Assembly (NCBI GenBank): GCA_942486035.1
Contig: CALNXK010000362.1
Location: 202,001-266,000 of the forward strand
Direction of reading: 5' to 3'
Source: Porites lobata
Lineage: Eukaryota > Cnidaria > Anthozoa > Scleractinia > Poritidae
Length of the DNA: 64,000 nt
Program-made: the position numbers and the translations under genes
Shown: positions 38,773 to 52,130 of the stretch, piece by piece
Layout of the letters: the number at the start of each line of letters is the position of its first letter
Position numbering within the stretch: position 1 is the first letter of the stretch
The notes under the pieces: generated by a model
The model's input: only the letters and a program-made list of their open reading frames with translations
Databases searched by the model: none
What the model was told of the DNA's origin: nothing

Positions 38773-41700
38773 CAAGTGACCAGAAGGTTTCTTGCAATTT
38801 TGCTTAGCTTAGCTTGAGTGCAGGTTGGGGTTCCGGCATTGATACAATGATGTAATCACGGTTATACAGTTTAGTTTGCTTCGGTGAATAAAATCACATG
38901 TATTTTTAAGTGTTGTTGAAAGATGTTTGTTGTTTATTTCGCGGTTGACAATCCCTGGAAGTTGCCTAAGTCGACTGAAATGCTCGCTCCGAGTTTCCCT
39001 GGGACAAATGTGATGAGGACGCAATACATCAAGGGAAGTCCAAAACCACATCTTTTGACTCACTTCACCACTACTTCCCAGTATCACTTGTTTCCCTCAG
39101 CCTTACTAGTGATGCGCGCCAGCGGCAAGGCAATATGGCGGACATGGTATCTGACCCGAATAGTTAACACTTCACGACTGGTCCAGAGGGAAACAGTTAA
39201 GTTTGCCGGGCAGCGACTTTCGTGACCCGATGTGTGACGTCCTTGAAAGGCGAACCTTTCCGGACAAGGATAACAAGCTGCAAAAATTTTACGATAGATT
39301 TCCCTGCGTCATAGTCAAACATGTGACTATCGAAAATAAGTCGGGGCACATTATTAACAGACTATGAAGGCATTATTTAATGCAACACACTTAATTGCTG
39401 GGTATTTCATCGAGAGAACATCTACTATGCCCGGAACGTGATATCGGAACAGCCCCGTGAAAATGGCGGAAGCGGGGGAGAGGGGATAGGACTCTAAACT
39501 CGCTCATCGGAAATCAGCAGGCGGGGGAGGGGGTGTAGGGGAGCGAGGGTATACGTTAGGGGAAAACTGTACGGAGTATCTAAACCCAACCTTAACCATT
39601 CAACATCTAAACATTATTCCGCGTGGAAGGTGCGCTTAGCATCTCTCGGTCAACACGTACTGCTTTCTCGGATCGATGTAATATTCTAATCTTATTTGGC
39701 ACTAATACAAAGAAACGAAAAGCTCCTCTTAATTTTTAAAATAGTTTACACGCTTCCTTGATCGAGGCAAAAACACTTCCTAGGTACGGTACGGCATCAC
39801 TTTACAATGTTGGATTTTGACCAAGTTAGTGCCGGCTTTGTACGGTCGGGAAGATCTCTTGATACACATCATGATCACAGATCTTTCTGTCACAGCGATG
39901 AAAAGTTCTCTCACCCATTATTTTTCCTTTTTCTTTCTTCTTTTTTAATTTTTTTTTTTTATTAAATCATGGTTGTTTGGCCCAGGAACAACGTAGACTG
40001 GAGCCTTGGCGGATATTTCTGAAACTGCGTGCAGTCTCTTTACATCATAGTTTTTCTTTTAAAAGTAACCCAAAGCAAGCGAGCGGTGAAGCCGTGAGCC
40101 GCGATGAACCGTGGGCGTAAATCCGAGAAGAAAAAAAAAAGAAATTCCTTATTGCAACATTGTTGTTTGCAATCGCGTTAGCTGAGATGAGGATTAAATG
40201 GATTTTAAGAGAAAAGGCTAGGCGGACTGCAAGCAGTCTAAGAACAGAAGTCAGGAGCCACGGAAATAGTTACTTTCATCACACTGTAAATCAGAAAGAT
40301 CTGTTTTAGCCCTAAAAATAGGGCCGTTTCCGTGAGTAAAATACAGTCCTATTTTTGAGTCTAATTTGGCTCCCTTAAATCAGGGCCAATACAGTCCAAT
40401 TAGCTCAGTAGGGCTGATTTGGTTTAAGGGCTGAAATGGGCCCTACCGTGGGCTGGAATAGCTTTTTGATTAAGCTTTTTTGGCCTAAATTGTGCTCAAA
40501 TGGCTCCAGGAAGGGCTGAATCAGACTTTGGCCTGCAGGGCTGAATTGACTTAGGGGCTGAAACAGATCTTTTTAATTTTCAGGACAGTTCACAGGAAAA
40601 AATCTAAAAATACCTCCTACGAGACATGCGGCACCATGCGTTTCCGAATCCTTTTAATAACCCTTCGAATCGCTACAATTCGTCGTTTTTTCAGCCAAGA
40701 ACGATAACATAACATTTCAGGTAAAAAGACGTTTATTTTTTATCTTATATGTAAGAATTCATAGCATTGTAACATAACGATAATATACGAACCTTTTCAA
40801 TATTCCATGACATTTCCTCTAAATTCAAACATTACAACAATCACAGAATCTGTGGTGGCCTTGTGCTATTGAGGCAGATAATCCTGTCTTTACTATAATT
40901 TCGATGGGAAACATCTTCTTCGATCCTTTTCGTTATCATTTTTGGCTGCTTTTACCGTTATTTTTCGGAAGGAAGGGCGCATTTGGTTTCCGTGGTTTTT
41001 CCAGTAGAGTTTAGAAATGCAAGATTCCAGGCTGTTTAGGAATACATGGAAAATTGATGCGAGCCAACTAATTAAATGGAGCAGAACTCGCCATCTACCC
41101 CGTAAATAAGCTCCATTGACATCTAAAAATGTCCATTATCATTCTTTAATATCTGAATATTACCATTTATGCTATTAAACCCCGAGTTTCCGTTTTTGCC
41201 TTTAACCTCAGCGATGAAGGGTAGTTCATGACGGAGTTTTATTGTTTCGGTAGTGCCCTATCTTGGGCGGTTTATGAAATTAAATCCCTCTCTCGCAAGA
41301 TTAATTTACCCAGAGATATCTGAAGCAAAGCTAAGAAAACTGATATCATGGACTCGTAGAACTGTTTATTTATTCAACTACTTACTACGTTAAACCGACA
41401 GCATGGGTAATCTTTAAACCTTTGAGTCTCAAACATGTTAAATTTAGTAACAAAAAATTCCATGTTGTAGAACATTGAGGAAAAAAGGGTGAAATAGGAA
41501 GGTGCTAGTGAAGAGCAGGTTGCATTTGAACCGTCCCATTGGATTGCGCGCGCCCAAGGATTCAAAAGTCAAAGGACTCTTTCACTGACCTTCATTATTA
41601 ACCTTGGCGTGAAGGGATAACTGTAGAGACGTAGTTTCCGCATTGAAATTAATGGAGTAATGTATACAAATTACACGTTTGTGGATCTTTCTTCCAAGAA

Positions 41701-42639
41701 AGAACTTTTTCGATTAAAAGTCTTGCGCTGGAGTGCTCAATAATCTAAAGGAGTTATTTTTCCCTTCGGCATGAGAAGAATTAACCACAATATAACCTTG
41801 AACTCATAGTATGGTATACGGAAAGATCATTTCGAAAATAAATTCTCAATCTCGGAGACAAAAGCCATCAAAGAATGTTAAGTGTACTATTATTAATAGT
41901 TACTGTACAGAGTGAGCTAGTCATGAAGATATGTACTGTAGTGATAACGTGTTATCAGTGAGAAACGTTTTTCCTATAATTTATTTATAAACCCTGCCCA
42001 ATGTGAACTATTGTTTTTGGAGTTTTAAATGCTGTGATTATAAAGAGAATTAAGGGATAGAAGCAGAGGATAATAAAAGATGAAAAAAGATCAAAGACAT
42101 GTGCGCAGCATGAATCGGAAATGTTTTTTTCCCTTTTTCATAATCTATTATTAGGTTGGTTTTCCGAGTATCCTTTGAGGTTTGAACCGGAGCAAAGCGT
42201 CAGTTTGGATTTGGGGGTGGGGGGAGGGGAGGGGAGGGCTGGACAAGGGTATAGTGTTCATGCTTTGTCTTAGATCTATCTACACAGGAACAGTTGATTG
42301 CCAAGTCTCTTGTCTTTTCTATCTGAAGGATTTTTCATTGATTGTGGTCTCCTAAAGATACATCACCTTCCACGGGTTTGTCAATTTTATTTTCTTTATT
42401 TCAATTTAATTAAGTCAGTATGTTTCGTGACCAGAAAGTCCATTATGATGTAGTTCTATCAAGGAAGTGAATTACGATGCCTCGGGTAGCGGTATGAAAA
42501 TCCGGTTCAATTGAACGTACGGTTTGGTCCCATATTGTAGCCTGGTCCCTTCTAACCGTTTCAACGTAACCTTAGAAGTCGTTTGGGGTCCTTTGTCAAA
42601 AAAGAGTGAGATTGATTCATGAACGATTGGCCCCTGTCG
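38773..42639. other. Intergenic, no gene recognised
   Basis: Apart from the MITE at 40295-40573 I see no coding exon, RNA gene or bounded repeat. Open frames at 38923-39225 and 41374-41565 lack family motifs and show ordinary base composition. Confidence 0.45.
40295..40573. mobile_element. MITE built from iterated GGGCTGA words
   Basis: The left end, AAAGATCTGTTTTAGCCCTAA, is inverted at the right as TTAGGGGCTGAAACAGATCTTT. Inside, GGGCTGA(A/T) or its complement recurs at least seven times, spaced roughly 25-60 bp apart, with GGGCC and TTTGGC words between. Confidence 0.75.
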
Positions 42640-43110
42640 CTCCCAGATTCACTCATGGTGACACGAATACACTCCTACCTTTTGAGGCTGTGAAAGGATT
42701 TTATGTCTGACCATTCAAATGAATCCTCTTCAACAGTACTTTCACACGGCCTATTTATTTACTATGTAGTTTGAATTTTTTATTCCGTGGATGAAATCCT
42801 ATGGTGTTGCCATTTAAACGAAACTTCTTCAGCAGTACTTAAACGTAGTGCTGTTTATTTATATGTGAGTTCTAACTTTTGAGTCATTTTTGGGTAAAAA
42901 AAGGCCCTACGAATGAAAAAAAGGTAAGTTTTGCTCCCTATAATTTTCGGAAAAAACACCGGAACAGATGAAAGTTTTAGGGGATAAAAATATGCCTATA
43001 TCTACCGTTTGAATACTGAAATACGTTCAACAATGCTATGTTAAGTGGTTTTGAACTATATCCTCGTTGGGTGCCCCTGAGTGAAATCCTGTGATGTGAC
43101 CACTGATTCT
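42640..43110 (-). repeat. Degenerate ~110-bp tandem repeat array, minus orientation
   Basis: Units carry GGATGAAATCCTATGGTGTT, then CATTCAAATGAATCCTCTTC, then AACAGTACTTTCACAC, repeated with drift about three to four times. The reverse complement of this unit forms the array at 47745-48715. Confidence 0.7.
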
Positions 43111-44721
43111 AGGAAACCACTCCGGCGCTCCAAGGTTGGGCATGTACTACCAATCCACTCGAGAACTTATGACACGAACTTTGTATTTTCACTTCGATAA
43201 ATATTGATTTTAAGGGATTTTTAAAAGCACAGTGACAATCTTAACAAAATAAAAGAGTACTTTATTTATGAATACACAAGAAATTTCAACGTTTTTTCTA
43301 ACCGTTTTGCAGTGCGTGTATGCACGTCAGAAACCATATTCCTTAAACTGTTAAAGAGCACCGTTCTGGGGTACTCAGCACTTGGAGGGTTAAGAGTTAG
43401 GGGAAGGGGTTTAGGAAAAGGGGAGTGGGGTCGGGGCGTGAGCTTCTTGGAAAAGTTTTTTTTATATATATCAAATTATGTTATTATACGTACTGTTTCA
43501 GTAGTTTTAAGACCTTGCCAATCATTTTCCTTCTTCCTGTTTAAAACAATATACCCACCTCACTTAAAACCAAACGGAAAAGTCTTTGCCAGAAATTGTC
43601 AGACCCTAACAAACCAAAACATACAAGGCGAATACATTCAGTTAAGAAAGCAGAGTACCCATCTCAGGGTAATACGTGGTCTAATCTGATTACAAAATTC
43701 CTTTAGAAGTGTAAATGCTCTTTAAAACCAAAAGATTATAAATATTTCCGTCTGTGCTGTACTAAGTAAACATCTCGCCGCTTTGCTTCTATCTCCTTTA
43801 AAGCTGTAAACAGCATTCCAAGTTCATTGACAATTCTTTAGCGGTTTTAAAAACGCCATTTCAAATGCAACTGTTATAAGCTCACTTTATATTAGCAGAG
43901 GATCTTTAATCATTTAATTGCCAACAGCACAGGCTATTGACAAACCGAGAGGCGTTCTCTTTTTCTCTGACTTAAACTAATTTAGAATCTGTAGAATTGA
44001 GTTTTGCGGTGTGTTTACTGTCCTGTTTGCTGTATCTTCAAGTTGAGATGTAAGTCTGGAATTCAGAAAACAAGGAGATTGGAGAAGGAAGGGCAGCGAA
44101 CATATCTTGTTAGATCGGACCTCGAAGCCCGATTGGTTGTTGAGGTTTAGTTTCTAGTTATAGTCAGGGTTATTTGTTTTTTCAAGTTACAAAAATGATT
44201 ATTAAAACCTTTTAAGTCCGCTGAGAGGCATTAGAATTAAGTAGAGTGATCACGGGTGGTCACAGTTTCAGTTACAATTAATTTTCAAGGTTAGAGAACT
44301 ATTACATATTTTCTATTTTAGGAAGCAAACTTTTGCCCCCCCCAGGGGGTGGGGGGGGGGGCTCCCATATAAAAGTGACGGAGATGCTCGTCAGAAAATT
44401 CAAATTAAACTCCCAAGGGAGACCAATGTGGGTGTGGCTCAAGCTTAAACTGACCCCTAAGGGAGATCTCTCTCTGGTCAGGGTCAGGGCATTTCTTGTA
44501 AATTTTGTCATGTCCTGTGCACAGCACTAAGTGATAGCTGAATGTTCAAATATAGTGACTTTCTGTCCCAAAAACCCTAAGTGAGACCAAAGTCTTCAAT
44601 TTAAACCCCAAAGCGAGACGTCTAGCATCCCCGCCACTATAAAATGGGAGTTTCCGCCGAGTCTTTTGCTCTCCTTAAGTATATACTGTATATAATCGGT
44701 GCCAGGAAATAAAACGCCTTA

Positions 44722-44767
44722 CACTACTACATGAGAAATTTCTGCAATTTGATTGGCTTAAAGCAGT

Positions 44768-44800
<33 letters not shown>

Positions 44801-45014
44801 GAAAATTACAAAACTTTTGCTGGTAGTAGTATAAACAAATAATAGCATGATTTGTACGTGATATTTGGCATAAATACCGCTTGTGATATTTCAAAATTGT
44901 CCCTGAAATTTCACTCGCCCAACGGCTCGTGAAATTACGTATAACAATTTTGAAATGTATATTACTCGAGGCATTTATGCCAAATATCACTACAAATCAT
45001 GCTATAACCTATAC
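44722..45014 (-). repeat. MITE family B, copy 2 (opposite orientation)
   Basis: Reverse-complement copy of 26029-26322. It begins ACTACTACATGAGAAATTTC, passes TTCAGCTTAATTTGAAATAC, and ends GATTTGTACGTGATATTTGG ... GCTATAACCTATAC. A 58-bp fragment in the plus orientation follows at 45110-45167. Confidence 0.8.
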
Positions 45015-45431
45015 AAATTTAACCACTATCGCTACTGCAAAAATCAAGATATTTGTTAACTGTTCTACTTGCATCAAACTTTGAGGACAATTTTCCTCAG
45101 TTATCTAGTTAGTATAGGTAATAGCATGAGTTGTAGTGATATTAGGCATAAATACCACAAGTAACCTCTTTACCACAAGTGACCTCTTTATTTTTTCCTT
45201 AGAAGGAATTGAAAATTATTGACACTTTAACACCAAGTACACTAAGCTGTTGATAGGAACATTTTCATACCAGTTACGTGTGTGTCTAACCGGAGGATTT
45301 CGAGATCGAAGAGTAATCGCTTAAACGGAACAACAAGAGGGGTTCCTCATACTTCGAGAACACGTAAGGTACTACAAAACGAAACATTAGTGGTCTGTTT
45401 GTATTGCAATAGACCTAGCCTGCGTAGCAGG

Positions 45432-45566
45432 CGCTAGGAAATAAATGGGCCCAAGAAAGAACGGGCGCGCGCGAGGGAGACATGCGAGGGGAGATGGAGC
45501 TCTCGTTCCCCTCGCGCGTCTCCTTCTCGCGCGCGCGTTTTTTCTTGCGCCCATTTATTTCCTAGC
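45432..45566. repeat. GC-rich hairpin repeat
   Basis: The left arm GCTAGGAAATAAATGGGC plus GCGCGCGCGAGGGAGA pairs with the right arm TCTCCTTCTCGCGCGCGC plus GCCCATTTATTTCCTAGC. The unpaired middle is about 40 bp. It is preceded by TAGCCTGCGTAGCAGGC, an end type seen in the element at 25604. Confidence 0.8.
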
Positions 45567-46639
45567 GCCGTCAAAATTTCCGACGAGCATCCCCACCCCT
45601 TTCATATGCGGAGTCCCCTCCCCCCGGGTGTCACGATGGTGAGAGTTGTGTGGCCCGGGTTTGAGTAGGGTTTGAGTCCCCGCGCGTCGACGCCACATCT
45701 GGGTTGAGTTTGTTATACCAATTTTCACGTGCATGGCTATATCTAGCTGCGTTTGCGATATTTAGGTCCTATTTATGATACCTAAGCTCATTCTACTTGT
45801 AATGCTTTGCAGTATTTAACGGAAAAAAGGCAGGCCTTCGCGAACGAGAAAACTCTTCACCACTGACTCTAAGGCTTTATCACTGATTCAAATGCTTTGA
45901 AAGGTCCTTTGATAAGGGCTTACATTTTTGTGGCTTTTTTTAATAATTGCAATTTAAAGTGTACAGGTTTATCGCTTTCAGCGCCTTTTTAGATAAGTAA
46001 AAAATAATCCATGTTTAGGAGACAATAAGCGATTGTCGGCTGGAAAACGAAAATCATTCAGTGTTCGATCACGTCGATGTAAATTAATTATCATTAGAAT
46101 AATAAGACCTTAACTTGTGACAATGTCAAGTTAACAAGTAACAGACAACACGAAATTTCTCTTTTCCTTTTTTCCCCTTTTCCATTTGGCAAAGGGTACA
46201 CATTTAAAAAACCAAAATAGGGCAGTGATAGGGGTTGATTGTTTAGGAAAAATGGCTGATAAACACAGGAAACCCAATTGCATTATTTACAGCTAACGGC
46301 TTTTATCCAATCTTTTATCGTTATCCTTGCCTAAGCCAGCGGAGTTGGAGCCTAGAAGCCAAAAGCTGCTACTTGAGTGAGTCAGTGTCCATCTTGTAAC
46401 TGTAGTCAGATTAATACTGTACTTTTTTAGTCTAATAATAAGAAGCATTGTTTTCGACTAATTCACGTACACAAAGCCCGTGTCTGCTTGTTGCCAAATC
46501 CTTTGGTAACCTGGCCTTAGAAATTCACATAGATTCGCGTGAGCAAATCAGAATGTTAGAGAAAATTTTTTCAAGGGGAAAATCTAAAATAGAAAAAAGA
46601 AAAAGAGAATAAGGAAAAGAAATGTTAAAGGATTCCATG

Positions 46640-47245
46640 AAAGGTGCGACCTTTTGGGAATATGCTTCCTCAAGAAAGAGTATAACATTATCTTTTGCAA
46701 AAGTCCAGAGCTGCAATGCCCTCGCAGCCATTACCCTCCCTCCCTTACAATCCCCCACCCCACCCCACCCCTCCTTTACGCCTGTTCATCAGGGTATTTG
46801 CTATGTTTTATTGCAATCAGACAATCATCTTTGTAGGGGTGTTTTACATAGTGAATGGTTTGATCAAAAGAGTCATGTCATAAGTAAGTGGAATCTGAAG
46901 TCAAAATGAAAATCAAAGGAAAGACTGCGACCTTTTGGGAATATGCTTACCCTCAAGAGACTGTCGAAACGTCATTCCCTTCCCCCCCATCCAGGCCTGT
47001 TCAAGGGTAGTCAATCAGACAATTCAGGACTGGTTTTGATCAGTCATGGGCGGAACGATCATATCTGACTTACGAGAGTTACGTCATTCTCTATCAACAA
47101 CAGTTTCCGAGTGCGGAGGCCTACAACAGTTTTTGAGGCCTCCAACTTTGACTCTCAAAGGGAAGACTGCAACCCCTCCCTCCTCCCTCCTCAATCTTCT
47201 AGACCTCCCCCTCCCTCCTCCCTCCTCAATCTTCTAGACCCTTTT
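46640..47245. repeat. Local duplications and polypyrimidine tandem repeat
   Basis: GCGACCTTTTGGGAATATGC occurs near 46647 and again near 46927, each followed by CTCAAGA. At 47175-47239 a 35-bp unit ending CTCAATCTTCTAGACC is repeated twice head to tail and consists almost wholly of C and T. Confidence 0.75.
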
Positions 47246-47744
47246 TTCATTAGATCAGCAAGAACGTAAATTTCTCTGTTTTTTATTCGCTAGAAAACAT
47301 GACAACCGATGTTTCTTTTTGTGCCGGTGTGCATTGAAAGAGAGGGAAAATGTGTGCGTGAGAAACAGTGGAAAGTTTAATAAGTTTAATGGGCACTATT
47401 TTATTTGATAACCTATCATGCCAATATCCAAACCAACCCTCCAGTAGTCACAGGCAAGAGCAATCACGTGACTTAAAGAAGGTGCCAAGAATAGAAAATT
47501 GTTGGACTGAACAGGTTTTTTAAATCATTGTTACACATGCACAACGTATAGTTTGTAATATTAAAATATCGTGGGCGTTTTACTCATGTTCATAATAAAA
47601 GCTTGCCAATGGATATTTTCGTCATATATGGACCTTAAATAAGTTTCTCGAGCAATTACTGATGAGTTCCGTTCGCTTGGATGGTGTACATTTGGTAACG
47701 ATTTTTTCAGTCACTGTCGTCATATTACAAAAAGTAAGACTAGC

Positions 47745-48715
47745 TTGTATAACACAACAAACAGTACAACAGGAAAGTACTACTCAGTAGCTTTCATTTG
47801 AATGCCTCACACCACGGGATTTCATCCACTAGACTCAAAAGCTGGAACCACATTGTACAGCATAATAAACAGAATCACAGTAAAGTACTGCTCAGCTGCT
47901 TTCATTTGAATGGTCACACTCTATAGGATTTCATCCACAGACTCAAATGTAAGAACTACATGCAGCCGATCAAACGTTTGACCAACCTTTTACAAGAGAA
48001 TAACGGTAAAACAAGCATTACCACAGGAAGGTCACTGCTCAGTAGCTTTTTAATATTTAAATGCTCGCACTAGTATTTCATTCACCAGACGGTCAAAATT
48101 TGGACATTTAATTGAACGTATGCGTACGTTGTAATAACGTACAACAACCTGTACCAAAGGAAAGTACCGCTCACCATGCTCAGTCCCAATTTTATAGGAT
48201 TTAGTGATCTTCAGACTCAAGTACAATAAGAGCCACCCTCACAGCATACCTGAACAGACACAGCAAACAATCAGAACAATGGGATGTCGACTGCTCCTTC
48301 TTTTAGATACTCAACTTTGTCACCTCAATAGCTTTCATTTGATACCAGTCAACCTTTAGGATCAGTTCTACAATAGAACCTCGATAACTCGAACTCGGAT
48401 AACTCGAGTTCCCCGCTAACTCAAACTGAATTTTCTTTCCCTTGATCAAAATTTCACTGAAATTTACCCTGAGAACTCGAATTCCCCTCTGACTCGAACT
48501 GTTTTTTGTTTCCCTTCAGAGTTCGAGCTACTGGGGTTCTACTGTATTCACCTGGAACTCTAAAGTTCAAGCAAAACTATTAATAGCACAACAGGAAGGT
48601 ATGTATGCTAAATAGTTGGAGCTAAATTAAAAATAGTGGTAAGAAATGTACTTCCCAGCAACGTTTTTTCAAATGAACAAAATAAAATAGGATTTCATTT
48701 ATGTAGACTTTAAGG
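47745..48715 (+). repeat. Degenerate ~110-bp tandem repeat array, plus orientation
   Basis: At least five drifting units share AACAGGAAAGTACTACTCAG, then TAGCTTTCATTTGAATG, then GGATTTCATCCACTAGACTC. The array is interrupted by a pogo-like MITE at 48371-48544, after which unit remnants resume (GCACAACAGGAAGGT, then TAGGATTTCATTTATGTAGAC). Confidence 0.72.
48371..48544. mobile_element. pogo-like MITE inside the tandem array
   Basis: TA-flanked ends CAATAGAACCTCGATAACTC and GAGCTACTGGGGTTCTACTG. The interior iterates AACTCGAACTC/GACTCGAACTG phrases. It was inserted after the array formed, since array units resume on its far side. Confidence 0.82.
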
Positions 48716-51700
48716 TAAAAACCACCTTCTTCACGTTTTTGAATATACGGCTCTGTAGGAAAGAATCGATCATGTACACAGCGTGTGCCACAATTTATTC
48801 ATCCAAAAACGCATACTCTTTATCAGTATGCATTAAGAATAATTAAGAATAATTTACAGTGGTAAACTGACACTTCCATTTATAAATGTTACAGCTAACA
48901 AATAATAATAATAATGAAATATACGTATTTTACAATTTTCATCTCTTCAAAAGAGTTTTGAGTCATATCTGGAGTATTTTTATGGGCGAAAAATAACTAA
49001 AATATTCATCTCCCGTAACAACTGATGAAAACGAGGTAAAAACTACTTTGTGAACGCGGCCGGTTACGTGCGATTCAACAATGTCGCCTGTCCATTAGAA
49101 TGTTTTTATACATTTGCGTGCGCCCAAGTTTGTCTCTCTGGAAAATTGCCTGATATCTTTTTTTTACCAACATCAAACGATTCCTTTCATATGAATCCCA
49201 AACATTTTGACAATATAACTTTTATACACGTATTAAAACGAATTGTGTCCTTATCGCTAAAATAAGAATATTTCTCATTTTCACCATTTTAGTTTTAACC
49301 TTGAGTTTCGATCAAGTTAAATTAGAAAGATGACGTCTTAGTGCTGAAAGATACGCGACATGTATAAATTTATTAACATATATTTATGCGATTAAGTTCA
49401 CGTTTGTTCAAAACCCATCAGACTTCTTCATTTTTTATTAGGGAAACTCTTGTTTATACTTTTGCAGATACAACCGTACGTAATTCGGCTGGTCGAACTG
49501 CATTACGCAAGATTTGAACAGTGACTAGTTAAAGAGGTGTGTGCATGAAAAAAAAGCAAATTTGGTGAGGTATGTTCAATTCAGTTTCATACGTTTCTTT
49601 TCATCGAATCAGAAAGAGATGCTTCATGCTTTGTGGTGTACGAGGCCCGAGGTTGAATAGACCTACGGTTTTTCATCTTTTGACATGGATAAGATGCCAA
49701 GATGGAAAGGGTTATTAAAGAAAAGCGAAAATCCGGGCGATAGTTCGGCAGAGAAGCACTTTTATTCACACTCTCTATTATGGCAAGGACCACAAACTTA
49801 CCATCTCAGCCCCTACCAAACATAAAAACGTCTCTGAAATTTGCCACTTTTCGGAGCGAAATCTTTGTTGCGGTTACCCGGTTAACTAGTTTTCTATTTA
49901 CCACTTTCAAATTTGGCCACTTAACTGTTTTTAAGGTGCTTTCTCTAGGAAACAGTGGTCCACGTCAAAAGTTGAAAAACCCTTGGAAGTGTCTATCACT
50001 GGCACGGAGAAAACCAGCGAGTAAAATCATTTTTTAAGCTTATTTTTCGATCCTTTCAGCTTTAGGTACTCCTTAATGTCCACTATCTAAAAAAGGCTCC
50101 ACCACAGCCAGAAAAGCTTTCTGAATTAAAAACTATATTTTAGGGACAATGTTCTATTCTCCGGAACATCTTGCATGTGAGCCCAATCTCATAGTTGTGG
50201 AACTTCTCGGAACTTTTTTAGTTTGTAACTATTTTCCTCTAGTTTATAATCAAATTACAGTCAAATCACACTTCTCACAGGTAAACTCACTCACAAGGAC
50301 TGCTTAAAAGCGGTCTGAATTTAAAGGAATCTTCAAATTCAGCTCCTCAATCACTAACGCTACAATTTTATTCAATAAAATCATTTAAAATATTCTTTGT
50401 GATCAATGATCCTGTTAGCCGGGTAAAATTCTGAAAACCTACAAGGCCTTGAAACAGCGACATAAGACAAGATGAAATGGCGACTAACGACATAAAGATG
50501 TAGTTAAAAATAGCGACAGGGTGATGGCCTAATCCTCAAACGCAAAACGACCGTATTGAAATTCAGACTAGAGACATCGTACCCTTCCCTGCCCTAAAGC
50601 AGTGTATCAATCACTATCACTTTAAGCTTCTCTAAAAACCCAAGAGGTCAAAACACCATCTTAGCGTCTATGGAACAGTTATATGGTGAGGGAAATCCGA
50701 ACCGTAGCCAGTTTGCATAAGTTCAACTATTTCGTGATAATGTGTTTTTGAAAAAAAATGTAAAAAGGCGAAAGTTGGGTTTGCGGCGACATGCACTTGC
50801 ACGTGAAGAGTCTTAGGATGGATGAAGATTGAGTTTGCCACGTGCTCGAGTAAACTCTGAGCTAAGAGGTCAGAAAAAACCAAATTTAGACATTGAAAAT
50901 CCTGTTTGAGTCCATTGTTTACTTATTAGCATAACTCACTCTCATTTACCGTAAATGGCCACGAAATTTAAAGATGTAATGCAATTCAGTATGAAACTTT
51001 CCGTTCCGGGAAAGTAAGAAATATCAGTTTGTTGGAAAAATGCTTTGGAAAGTGAAATGGGACATGACAGTGGAAAAGTTCTGAAACTGAAACGGGATGT
51101 ATAATTTCCCGGTCGGAATGTTCTAAAAGAGAATACGGTATAGGCTATTCCCAAGTCACCTCAAGAAATACGAGTTATGCTGATCAAAACTAATAACTGT
51201 TTTAGGATATGTTCACATTATACCGTATAGCTTCGTGGGGACACAAAAAGGTATCTGGGATAGTCAGTAGACATCAGCGCGATGCTGCTTCGCTTCGTTA
51301 CCGAGAAATCGCGCCGAAATCACCGTTCCGTCAAAAAACTGTCCACTAAAACTACTCTAAATATAATCTAAAACTTATTTAAAATGTCCGCAATTCTTGC
51401 ATTAACACTGAAATCATCTAAAAAGTCAGCATTCTTCTTGAAAAAGATTCTAGACCCTTTTGTGTGTGAACAGAATAGAAGCCTATCGGGTATCATTTGA
51501 ACCAGCGCAAATCTATCTGGTATAATGTGAACACATGCAGCCGAAGTTCAGTTGAAGCACCGTTGCAATTTAAAAGGCCCATCATTGTAAATTTAGATTT
51601 ATATTTATGAAGCATGAGTAATGCTCTGATCATTTCAAAGTAGTGTTTCGGCCAATAAATTCCAATACCCGACCACTCTCCTTCCGCAGAATCGCCCCCA

Positions 51701-52130
51701 TTTTTCCGGACTCTCCGCCGACGTCATTCAAACTTTGACCAATTATGTCAATAGAAGCAGAAATAATAAATGATTTGAAAACAACATGAAGAAAAATTAA
51801 TTTTCGAACAAATGTTAGGAATAATTATATAGAAAAAAGGAACAAATAATATCTTTAGGCGCGGCTAGTTTAATTTTCGCCTAGTTCAAACATATTGATC
51901 CCCTTTGCCAATTGTCTTAAGATTGCTGAAAGTTGTAATTCCTTTCTGGATTAAAGACCTGTTTTGAACAATAGCCATGAACGTAGTTTAATGGAAAGGA
52001 ATTTCTCATCGTTTTAGCGGAAACTCGAATGGAAGCTGGTTTATAAAAGTTCCGCGAAATTGTTTAAAGGGTCTTTAAATTTACCCGCGCCGGGCTAGTC
52101 GGAGCTACCGCACAAATATTTATAATAGCC
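48716..52130. other. Intergenic, no gene recognised except a MITE
   Basis: No coding exon was found. The MITE at 51210-51533 is the only element with clear ends. Short open frames such as 49780-50037 are AT-rich with no recognisable motif. Confidence 0.45.
51210..51533. mobile_element. MITE with TGTTCACATTATACC ends
   Basis: The left end, TGTTCACATTATACCGTATAG, is inverted at the right as CTATCTGGTATAATGTGAACA, with a 324-bp total length. The interior has a CATCAGCGCGATGCTGCTTCG block. No open frame of interest. Confidence 0.78.

Larger units (their letters stand above)
43111..47744. other. Intergenic, repeat-rich, no gene recognised
   Basis: This holds a C/G palindrome at 44333-44362 (CCCCCCCCAGGGGGTGGGG-type), MITE family B at 44722-45014, a hairpin at 45432-45566 and local duplications at 46640-47245. 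No splice-linked coding sequence was found. The open frame at 43312-43689 crosses low-complexity G-rich sequence and matches no family. Confidence 0.45.

Noticed and set aside
43312..43689. 125-codon open frame
   Set aside because: It crosses G-rich low-complexity and AT-rich filler, has no recognisable domain and no supporting splice signals.
47826..48720. CRISPR-like array, because of regularly recurring words
   Set aside because: The whole ~110-bp unit drifts together without unique spacers between constant short repeats, and the genome is eukaryotic.
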